From contig BNUE01000037.1 of assembly GCA_025997135.1 (NCBI GenBank), positions 1 through 10,293 on the forward strand: DNA of 10,293 bases, in the 5' to 3' direction. Below the pieces are notes generated by a model. It was not told the DNA's origin and searched no databases. It worked only from the letters and a program-made list of their open reading frames with translations. The DNA comes from a candidate division SR1 bacterium. GTDB lineage: Bacteria > Patescibacteriota > Gracilibacteria > Absconditabacterales > Absconditicoccaceae. Positions 1 to 7,008 of this stretch are shown here, in pieces; position 1 is the first letter of the stretch; every line of letters begins with the position of its first letter. The translations under genes and the position numbers were made by a program.

Positions 1-653
1 TCCATCAGTACATTTACACATTCTCAGGTGGCAGCTGGTGAAGTAATGGCTTTTGAAAATGATTTTGGCATTGTAATCCCCAGAGATGCAAGTATAGGCA
101 CGATGATCATTGTGGTTTCGTTTCACGGTACGCCTCAGATACTGTATTTACTGGCGACAATATTCGGAAAACGGTACATATCACCCGTGAAAGCCGTCGC
201 CTTGGTCGTATAGGCTAGTTCTTTTTCATCAGAATGGTAAAAAAAACTGGTTGCTGTGTAGTAAGCGATTACGAGGTCGGACAGCTTGTTATTCTGTATA
301 TCATCGACAATAGCATCAATTTCTTCATTACTAATTTTCTGTCCCAGCATTTTTTTCCTAATTGCGATCATAGATGTTGGGTTGCTTTTTGCGAAAGTTA
401 TCAGCACATTATCATTTTCCTGTATCGGGAAAGTTTCTATAAAATCGTGAGTGACACCTAGTTCATTTGCAGATACAAATTCAGAGGACAGAGCAACATC
501 TACTACATATTCTTCTCATCAGCGAAGCAGAGATATTTTATCATTTTCTCTAATATTATATTTTGCAGCTTGCTCAGTATTTAATATCACGACAAATTCA
601 CCGATATTGTGCATATCGAGTACCTTTATAGTCGCAGAGAATATTTCTTGCAT
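1..653 (-). CDS. deoA: AMP phosphorylase (thymidine phosphorylase family), 3' end cut by window
   Basis: This enzyme phosphorolyses AMP (and often CMP/UMP) to the free base and ribose 1,5-bisphosphate. In archaea and CPR bacteria the product is isomerised and fed to RuBisCO. Visible are 217 residues of an expected total near 500. Residues 1-85 match the small N-terminal domain peculiar to AMP phosphorylases (VLD at 10-12, then a glycine-containing turn). From about residue 90 the glycosyltransferase helical domain begins (IRKKMLGQKIS, then LSDLVIAYY). The phosphate-binding loop starts at Lys169 (KYSIGGVPGNETT), followed by ITSPAATGE. Glycines 45, 46, 173, 177 and 210 are encoded by TGA, including two in the phosphate loop, so the gene looks broken under the standard code. 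I chose ATG 651-653 because an upstream ATG at 693-695 lies at the -10 region of the predicted promoter and would add an unrelated hydrophobic stretch. No Shine-Dalgarno is visible. Family assignment is secure; substrate preference is inferred from the family. Confidence 0.93.
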
Positions 654-684
654 TATGTTTTTTATAGTTAATAAAATTACAACA

Positions 685-713
685 AGTATAATCATATACT
701 ACAAAAAATGCAA
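685..713 (-). promoter_or_regulatory. Predicted promoter of AMP phosphorylase
   Basis: On the minus strand, TTGCAT (708-713) and TATACT (685-690) are separated by 17 bases. Transcription would begin near 678 and give a leader of about 25 bases before the ATG at 653. The rest of the 654-751 gap is AT-rich and holds nothing else recognisable. Confidence 0.55.
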
Positions 714-751
714 GTTTTATGGGTTATGTTTTTCAAGATAATTTTTTCTCA

Positions 752-1885
752 TTAACAAACAAATGACAAAAAATTATCCTTATTGATAGTCTCAAAGTTG
801 CCTTTGGGATATAATTCTGAAAATGCTTTTGGAATTTTTGCATATTTATCCCCCCATTTAAATTCAAAAGAATATAAAGCTCCATCATACTCTTCGATAA
901 AGTCGATTTCCGACTGATTATAAGTCCTCCAAAAGTAGTTGTGTCCATAGTAACCAGAATATGCTTGCTTTTTCATTCTCTCAACAATTAAAAAATTTTC
1001 TCGTAATGCTCCTACATCATTTCTATTTTCTAGTCAATCATAATTTTCTATCACAGAATTCCTAATTCCCAAGTCATAAAAGTAAATTTTATTACTTTTG
1101 TTTAATTCTTTTCTCTTATTTGTAAAATAGGGTGGTAGGCGAAAAATAATAAAGCTTTTTTCGAGCAAATCTATATATTTTTCAGTAGTTTTCATATCCA
1201 TCCCTAAATTTCAAGCCAATTCATTGAGCGAGACCTCTGTGCCTATTTGAAAAGCTAATAATTTTAAGAGCTTGAGAATAAGCTGACTATTCTTGATCTG
1301 CTGAAATTCTAAAATATCTTTATATAAACTTGCATTTGACAACTCTCTCAGCAATCTAATTTTTTCTTCTCTCTGTGGCTGTGTTAGCACAGCTGGATAG
1401 CTTCAATAAATTAAGAGATTTTCCAGATAATCATATATTGTCTTTACGTCATAGGTCAATTTTATTTCTCCCACAGAGATAGAAAATAGATGATAAACGA
1501 ATTTTCTACCTGTCAAAGGTTCACTAGTCTGATCTAAGAGATTAAGACTAGAAGATCCTGTAATAATAATCTGTTTTGTTTTTTTGTAGGTATCAACTAA
1601 AATTTTTAGAGTATTTCATATATTGGGGATTTTTTGTGCTTCATCGATAAAAATAATTGTTTTTTCTGCTACATAAGCTTCTAGTTTATTTAAACTATTT
1701 TGACTCAAAAGCTCTCTATGTTCGTTAATATCGCCATTAAATAGCAATATTTCTTTATCTGTATAAGATTTCAAAATCTCTTCTACCAAAGTGGTTTTTC
1801 CGATTTGTCTTGCTCCCACTAACATAATAATCTTTCCAGAAAAGAAATCCTTTCTGAGTTGATCCTGTAAAATTCTTTGGTACAT
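752..1885 (-). CDS. AAA family ATPase with DUF4143 C-terminal domain
   Basis: A 377-residue protein of the common prokaryotic AAA_14/DUF4143 family. Its physiological role is not established, though members are often found in accessory or defence-like contexts. Walker A is GARQIGKTT at residues 24-32, Walker B is IIFIDEA with Asp81-Glu82, and ITGSSS downstream fits sensor 1. A winged-helix-like segment (NELAGNLGMDMKTTEKY) precedes the DUF4143 signature (SFIIFRLPPYF, KIYFYDLGIRN, NDVGALRENFLIVER). Near the C-terminus, Glu326/Asp328 (SEIDF) and Glu341-x-Lys343 (FEFKW) fit the PD-(D/E)XK-like nuclease fold. Four glycines are encoded by TGA (1616-1618, 1403-1405, 1211-1213, 1034-1036), each where relatives have glycine or a turn. 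The length is normal and the gene ends with TAA, so it is intact. The ATG at 1885 is preferred: an earlier ATG at 1924 overlaps the predicted -10 box and adds a hydrophobic tail. Codon use and UGA recoding match the neighbours, so any transfer came from a code-25 relative or is old. Confidence 0.92.
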
Positions 1886-1915
1886 GATAAAGTATGGAAG
1901 AAAATAAAACAATAA

Positions 1916-1943
1916 AATATACATAAATCACATAAAAAAGCAA
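1916..1943 (-). promoter_or_regulatory. Predicted promoter of the AAA/DUF4143 gene
   Basis: On the minus strand, TTGCTT (1938-1943) and TATATT (1916-1921) are separated by 16 bases. The expected start near 1909 gives a leader of about 23 bases. The palindrome at 1957-2005 lies just upstream of the -35 box, so it could act as an operator as well as a transcript hairpin. Confidence 0.5.
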
Positions 1944-1956
1944 ATCTTATTATGAA

Positions 1957-2005
1957 TTTTCGGAATGAATTCCGAAAATTAGTACTAATTTTCGGAATTC
2001 ATTCC
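1957..2005. repeat. Nested palindrome with a perfect 44-bp inverted repeat
   Basis: Positions 1962-1983 and 1984-2005 are exact reverse complements: 22-base arms with no spacer and the centre at AGTACT. A second perfect palindrome overlaps it at 1957-1978 (TTTTCGGAAT, two bases, ATTCCGAAAA). The element TTTTCGGAAT therefore occurs in four alternating orientations, the last one partial, allowing one long or two short hairpins. It starts 18 bases after the RNase J stop and ends 14 bases before the -35 box of the ATPase gene. No U-tract directly follows it in the RNase J direction, so it is not a standard intrinsic terminator. It could be an mRNA-end hairpin, an operator, or a small mobile repeat. 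Confidence 0.9.
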
Positions 2006-2022
2006 TATTTTTAATAGTTTTC

Positions 2023-4134
2023 CTAATCTTCATATCCCTGTTCTTCCAGTGTCATCCCGATAATAGGGTCATCACCAGCCTGTTCTCCAGAAAATGCTTC
2101 TCTATTGATATACACTCGTGTTATCATCAGCATTGGCACTCTTCAGATGATTTTTGTAATTTCTTCTCAGAGGGTCTCTTTTACACGCCTGAGGTTTTCC
2201 TTTACATCTAGCCTTTTTTTGAGGTTATTATTGTATTGAGTGCGAGCAAATTCTACGATTTGAGTATGAATTTTTTTCACTTCTGCAGAATATACAAATC
2301 AGCGAGATTCTATCTGGAGATTTCCGACTAATTCGTGGGTCTTGTTATCGATCTTGAAAATCAAGGCAACCACTCCATTCTCCGCCATAATCTTACGAGC
2401 TTTAATCACATATTCTCCTGAAAGATGTCCTTTCCCCTTTCCATCAATCACTACTGTATCGAGTTTCAGCCTTTTTTCTGATTGAAGTACGACATCATCA
2501 TACATTTCCACGATGATACCGTTTTCCAGAGGCATAATCACATTTTCATCAGGCATTCCCATATCCGTAGCCAGCTTTTTATGAGCGGTTCTATGCTTTA
2601 ATTCATCAAAGAACGGCATAAAAAATTTAGGTTTAATCAGACTTAAAAACAGTTTATGGTCTTCTGCATATCCGTGTCCTGAAGTATGGACATCGATTTC
2701 ATTATTAGTAATCAAATCCACTCCGAGAGCGAGCAAATCATTTTCCACTTTATCAATAGCGAGTTCATTTCCTGGGATGGTAGAAGAGGACATAATCACG
2801 GTATCGCCTTTCGCAAGGGAAATCTGTGGATGTTCCCCTCTAGACATTCTCGTGAGAGCGGCAAATTCTTCGCCTTGTGCACCCGTAGACAGTACGAGCA
2901 CCCTTTCATCAGGCATACTGTTCACATCGTCATCTAGCCTACGAATCATCCCTTTCGGAGCATCAATATATCCCAAGTTCTGACAAAGCTGAACATTATT
3001 CACGAGTGACCTCCCACTCAGGAACACCACTCTATTGCGTTTAATAGCACTATTCACGATTTGAATGACTCTTCCAATATTAGAGGCAAAAGTAGCGATG
3101 AAGATTCTTCCAGGAATATTTCTAATCTGTTCGTCCAAACTTTCTCAGATTTTTTTCTCAGATTTAGCTCGTCCCTGATTTTGAGCACCTAGACTATCTC
3201 AGATATAAAGCTGAACTCCTTCCGTTCCAATCCTTGCAATCTTCGCAAGGTCGGTAGGAGCGTCAATAGAGGGCGTATAATCAATTTTGAAATCTCCAGA
3301 ATCGAAAATCACTCCCTTTGGCGTATGAATAGCCAACGCCATACTTTCGGGGATATTGTGGTTTACTCTAATAAATTCAATCGTAAAACATCCTAATTTC
3401 ACAATATCTACCTCCGGGTCAATCAGCTTATATTTTACTTGATTAGCTTTAATAGGGTCATCAAATGTCTTTTTAATAATTCCCAGTGTTAGAGGGGTCG
3501 TATAAAGCGTAGGATTTCCCAGTTCTTCCAACAAATTTCTCAGGGCTCCAACGTGGTCAAGATGTCCGTGAGTAATCAAAATCCCTCTAATTTTATGCAC
3601 ATTTTGCTTCAAATAGGAAATATCGGGAATAATATAATCTGCTCCTAATTCTTCAGGAGCGGCAAATTCCATTCCTGCATCCACGATGATAATATCGTTT
3701 TTGTATTCGATAAACATACATTGTCCTACTTGCCTGATTCCCAGGAGGCTCACGACCTTAACTGGTATTTCATCTTTTTTAATCAGCTTTTTGAGGTCAG
3801 CAATTGTTTGTTTTGGCTGAGCTATCCTGTGTTTTAGAAAGTTTTCAGAAGACAGTCTGTGTGGATTTGCTGGCGTTCTAGAATAGGCTGTTCAGCGGTG
3901 TGCTCTTGGGGCCGTTGAAGCAGTTGTAGTTGAATGTGTCGTACCTGTCGGTCTACTAACTGGTCTTTGTGGAGTTCTCTGTGGAATAGACCTTGAAGGA
4001 TTGGCAGTTGTTGTTGAAACGCTTCCAGCTGGTCTTATAGATGGGGTAGGTGACGTGTGTGATGCAGGTTGTGTGTGTGAAATCTGTTTTGCTGTAGCAT
4101 TTTGTGAAATTGGTTTGTGATTTGTGTTTATCAT
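2023..4134 (-). CDS. rnj: Ribonuclease J with long N-terminal extension
   Basis: RNase J is a metallo-beta-lactamase/beta-CASP ribonuclease of the cytoplasm, with 5' exonuclease and endonuclease activity in mRNA decay and RNA maturation. The protein has 703 residues against about 550-560 for the usual core. Residues 1-124 are a disordered extension rich in Thr, Ser, Pro, Arg and His. The core begins near residue 125 (VKVVSLLGIRQVG). Metal motifs present: HGHLDH 189-194, His259 (VNHNIPES), Asp281 (SGDFK). Beta-CASP follows (ATFASN, STGAQGE, VHTSGHG with His487). Where relatives have PVHGE, this protein has PFFDE, putting Phe509 at the motif C metal-ligand histidine. The C-terminal domain (RGFVYS, REAFSGEQA, PIIGMTLEEQG) is complete and ends with TAG at 2023-2025. 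Six glycines are TGA (3892, 3199, 3145, 2299, 2167, 2143). ATG 4134 is the only ATG joined in frame to the core, but a GTG at 3753 cannot be formally excluded. Confidence 0.94.
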
Positions 4135-4190
4135 TGTAATTTAAAGAAAAAAAATTAAAAATCAGAATTTATTTGTCTGTTTAGTTTGAA
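4135..4190. promoter_or_regulatory. Divergent intergenic region between rnj and the methyltransferase gene
   Basis: These 56 bases separate the divergent ATGs of RNase J (minus) and the methyltransferase (plus), so both promoters must lie in or overlap this gap. It is almost entirely A and T. I see no -35/-10 pair that stands out on either strand and no Shine-Dalgarno before either start. Confidence 0.4.
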
Positions 4191-4739
4191 ATGCACGACT
4201 TTTTCGAGAACCTCAGAAGAAACTGTGAAATTAGGAAGATTCCTTTGATCTCTAGGGAAACTCAGGATTTCTTAGCTCAGAAAATTCAGGAGAAAAAACC
4301 AAAAAAAGTTTTAGAAATCTGAAGTGCGATTGGGTATAGTACTTGCCGAATTTCTCAGCTTATCAACCAGCGAAAAGGTAGCATTGCAAGCTTTGAAATC
4401 AGTTATCCTGCATATCTAGAAGCCACGAAAAATCTGCAAAAGATTCAGGCTAAAAATGCGGTACTTTACCCGTTTGATTTTAATGAAATCAGGTTAGAAA
4501 GCTTCTTTTCAGAAAACTTCGATTTTGTATTTATCGATGCTCGCAAGAGCCAGTACGGAAACTATTTAGAGAAAATACAAGAGATTTTGAAGCCAGAAAA
4601 TACAATTATCCTAGATGATGTCATCAAATATCAAAACAAACTATCTTTATTATACTCTTTTCTTCAGAAAAATCAAGTTTTTTATGAGATTTTTGATATG
4701 GAAGTGGGGGACTGAGTTATGCTGATAGAAAATCAATAA
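4191..4739 (+). CDS. Class I SAM-dependent O-methyltransferase, small
   Basis: A 182-residue Rossmann-fold methyltransferase of the O-methyltransferase family 3 / caffeoyl-CoA OMT-like group, which includes bacterial YrrM/TrmR-type proteins. SAM motif I is VLEIGSAIGYST at residues 40-51, and Gly44, the first glycine of that loop, is encoded by TGA (4320-4322). Glu69 (ASFEIS) is the expected ribose-binding acid. FDFVFIDARKSQY at 110-122 and IILDDV at 139-144 are the following conserved strands, with Asp116, Asp142 and Asp143 fitting the usual metal-binding acids. The C-terminal MEVGDGVML contains a second TGA glycine (4713-4715). It is slightly shorter than the usual 200-220 residues, mainly at the N-terminus. 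The ATG at 4191 is the first in frame, and the gene ends with TAA. Its substrate could be a tRNA wobble base (TrmR-like) or a small molecule; the sequence does not decide this. Confidence 0.88.
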
Positions 4740-4743
4740 TTTT

Positions 4744-4772
4744 TTGACAATAATTTTAGTTTTCTTTATAAA
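4744..4772 (+). promoter_or_regulatory. Orphan sigma70-type promoter in a convergent gap
   Basis: TTGACA (4744-4749) is a perfect -35 match. It is followed after 17 bases by TATAAA (4767-4772), five of six matches to the -10 consensus. It begins five bases after the methyltransferase stop and points into the 3' end of glycyl-tRNA synthetase on the opposite strand. No plus-strand gene follows, so it may drive a small or antisense RNA starting near 4779. AT-rich DNA can produce such matches by chance. Confidence 0.4.
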
Positions 4773-4804
4773 GGGTACAATCTCAAGTTAATCCTATTCT
4801 GCAG

Positions 4805-4825
4805 GGAAAGAGCTTGTCCCTTTCC
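4805..4825. other. Hairpin in the convergent gap
   Basis: GGAAAG (4805-4810) pairs with CTTTCC (4820-4825) around a nine-base loop. It lies between the convergent ends of the methyltransferase and glycyl-tRNA synthetase genes. No T-tract follows on either strand, so it is not a classical terminator. It would sit about 26 bases into a transcript from the orphan promoter at 4744-4772. Confidence 0.4.
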
Positions 4826-4854
4826 GAAAAATATGTCACAAAAAATGGTCTCTC

Positions 4855-6306
4855 CTATTTCATAAATTCTATATCACTGACGAGAAATCTCTGCTGAGAC
4901 ATAGTATCTCTATCTCTGAGAGTCACAGTCACAGATGCTGGATCTGCGTGATATTCTTCTACGCTCTGCTGATCAAAGGTGATGCAATATGGGGTTCATA
5001 TCTCATCTTGTCTGCGATAGCGTTTCCCGATAGCTCCATTGTCATCATATTCACAGAAATATTTTTTGGATAACTTATGAAATAGGTCTTCGCCTAGTTT
5101 TACTTGAATTTCATCTTTTTTTATCAGTGGTAAAATCGCAAATTTGACGGGTGCGATATTGGGATTAAATCTTGCGACTGTTCTGATTTCTTTTTCTCAT
5201 TTTTGATTTGTATATTCTTCTTCATCATACGCATCTATCATCACTGTAAGAATCGCCCTAGTCAAGCCTCGACTAGGTTCTACACAGTGTGGTAAATATC
5301 TCCTACCAGTCATCGGATCAGTGTATTGCATATCTTTTCCAGAAGTCTTCTGGTGCTGAGATAGGTCATAGTCCGTTCTATAGGCTATACCTTGCAACTC
5401 TCATCGTCATCGAGGAAACTCGTACTCGACATCTACAGTTCCTTTACTATAAAAAGATAATTCTGAGGCGTCATGCTCTCTAAATCTGAGCCTATCTTTT
5501 TTGATACCGATTTGTTCAGTTCGCCATTTCTCACTCATCTCTTTTCGAGATTTTAGCATTTTCAAGCCAATTTCTACATCATCTGGTATGAAATATTCTA
5601 TCTCCATTTGCTCAAATTCACGCACACGAAACATAAAATTACCAGGTGTGATCTCATTTCTAAATGATTTACCTATCTGTGCAACTCAGAAAGGAATCCT
5701 AACTCTAGTCGTATCCAGTATATTTTTGAAATTGACGAAAATCCCTTGTGCAGTCTCAGGTCTGAGATAAATATCTTTCCCCTCTCAATCGATGACTCAC
5801 TGCTGAGTCTTGAACATTAGATTGAATTTCTTGGGCTGAGTCCAGTCAGATGATCAGCATTCAGGGCATTTCACCTTAAAAACAGACAAAAAAGCTGTTT
5901 GTTGTTCAAAAGTTCGTGATTCGACAGCCAACGATTTGACTCCAAACTCTACATGAACATCAGTTAGACTTATCTGGTGTTTTTCGATATAATTTTCGAT
6001 GAGTTTGTCAGCTCTCTCTCTAGCTTTGCACTTTTTACAGTCGACTAATGGATCTGAAAAATTGGCAATATGACCACTCGCTTCTCGTACTCTAGAATTC
6101 ATCAGAATAGATGCATCCAATCCTACCATATCATCCCTTTCCTGTACGAAACACCTCCATCGTGTGTCCATAATATTTCTACGAAGCTGAACTCAGTATG
6201 GTCATAGATCTCGTGCATTTGCCAGTCCGCCATATATTTCTGAGCCTGGATATGCGAAAGCTCTCCTCTTGGCTCGTGATACAATCGTCTCCAAAGAATA
6301 AGTCAT
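4855..6306 (-). CDS. glyQS: Glycyl-tRNA synthetase, alpha2 (single-chain) type
   Basis: A class II aminoacyl-tRNA synthetase that attaches glycine to tRNA-Gly. It has 483 residues, close to the usual 440-470 of the homodimeric type (also annotated glyS). The N-terminus ([21 protein letters not shown]) is the family signature. Two CxxC pairs (Cys90/Cys93, Cys147/Cys150) suggest a zinc-binding insertion. RPETAQGIF leads into motif 2 ([12 protein letters not shown], Arg216, Glu218). The glycine-recognition region reads [16 protein letters not shown] (300-315), and motif 3 is GLTR (347-350). The anticodon-binding domain ends with [12 protein letters not shown]. Ten glycines are TGA: residues 35, 38, 151, 170, 174, 207, 300, 302, 370 and 437. 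Residues 300 and 302 are in the active-site GxGELxG segment. In code-25 bacteria this enzyme must also charge the tRNA-Gly(UCA) that reads UGA, so its own synthesis depends on its product. ATG 6306 begins exactly where homologues do, and the gene ends with TAG. I see no convincing promoter in the 6307-6415 stretch. Confidence 0.96.
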
Positions 6307-6415
6307 AAGTGTGATTTTATCTAAAAAAATTAAAAAATTCTGATCCACTTTTATCTTTTCAACACTAAAAAACAAGACAACTAAACTTTGCGACCACAAA
6401 AATACACACAAAAAT

Positions 6416-6443
6416 TTGACAAATCAAAAAAAATGATTATAAT
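6416..6443 (+). promoter_or_regulatory. Near-consensus sigma70-type promoter of the 155-residue unknown
   Basis: TTGACA (6416-6421) and TATAAT (6438-6443) both match the consensus perfectly, with a 16-base spacer. Transcription would begin near 6450, leaving an AT-only-like leader of about 33 bases before the ATG at 6483. This is the strongest promoter in the window and implies high expression of the short gene behind it. Confidence 0.8.
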
Positions 6444-6482
6444 ATAGACGTTTTATATTTTATATTTTAAACCACTATTATC

Positions 6483-6950
6483 ATGTCAATGTTCAATGAA
6501 TCTCCAAAAGTTCATGTTCCTCACAATCCAGATGGTAGCTATACTGAGAGGAGACTTAATTCTGAAACTGGTAAACGAGAAGAGTCCAAAATAACAAATG
6601 AAACCTACAAAAAACCAAAGACTCTAGAGAATATGGAACTCTCTAATTTTAAACAGGACATTACCAATAGAGTGACCGATATTTATGAAAAAAGCATAGA
6701 TATGGACCCTCTGAAGATGGAACAAAACTGAATAGAAATCGGTAGAACTACGACAACAGCTGACCCATATATCCAGTGCTGAAAATTATACATCATAGTA
6801 AGAGAAAACGGTATTTTTGCAAAAGACTGAAAGAAAGAAATACAATGTATGTATTGTAAAAATCCATCTAAAAAAGATATGTCTAAAATTTATGATATAA
6901 TGGATAAAATTGAAGAGAAATTACTAGATTTAGATTTAGCTGATATGTAA
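6483..6950 (+). CDS. Hypothetical protein, 155 residues, unknown family
   Basis: I do not recognise this protein. Under code 25 it is an open frame from ATG 6483 to TAA 6948-6950, with three TGA glycines (6729-6731, 6780-6782, 6828-6830). Under the standard code it would stop after 82 residues. The N-terminal half is hydrophilic and charged (PHNPDGSYTERRLNSETGKR) and looks like a cytoplasmic or partly disordered region. The middle contains TTTTADPYIQCGKLYIIVREN. A single cysteine there and a CxxC (QCMYCKNPSKK) lie about 28 residues apart, which could bind a metal or form a disulfide. The C-terminus is an acidic helix-like stretch. There is no signal peptide or membrane segment. A consensus promoter and an intrinsic terminator bracket it, so it is a monocistronic unit. 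A second ATG two codons downstream is an equally possible start. The reading frame is well supported, the function is unknown. Confidence 0.78.
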
Positions 6951-6962
6951 TAATTATTAATT

Positions 6963-7002
6963 AAAAAAAACCGACCGTGAATTATTCTTGGTTGGTTTTT
7001 TT
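6963..7002. terminator. Bidirectional intrinsic terminator
   Basis: The stem is ACCGACC (to 6976) with GGTTGGT (from 6990), extended by an A-run at 6963-6970 and a T-run at 6996-7002, with one G-T wobble pair. It lies 12 bases after the stop of the plus-strand unknown gene and 6 bases beyond the rpsE stop on the minus strand. With T-tracts on both strands it can end both convergent transcripts. Confidence 0.88.
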
Positions 7003-7008
7003 ATAAAA

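Noticed and set aside
693..695. Upstream ATG for AMP phosphorylase
   Set aside because: It would add a hydrophobic stretch absent from the family and lies beside the predicted -10 box, upstream of the transcript start.
1922..1924. Upstream ATG for the AAA/DUF4143 gene
   Set aside because: It overlaps the predicted promoter and adds a hydrophobic tail not found in relatives; ATG 1883-1885 begins where family members begin.
1962..2005. 44-bp palindrome as an ordinary intrinsic terminator of rnj
   Set aside because: No T-tract directly follows the stem on the minus strand and the stem is AT-rich; kept as a repeat of unknown role.
1957..2005. CRISPR or insertion-sequence ends
   Set aside because: There are no regularly spaced repeats with spacers, no transposase, and no paired terminal repeat around the ATPase gene.
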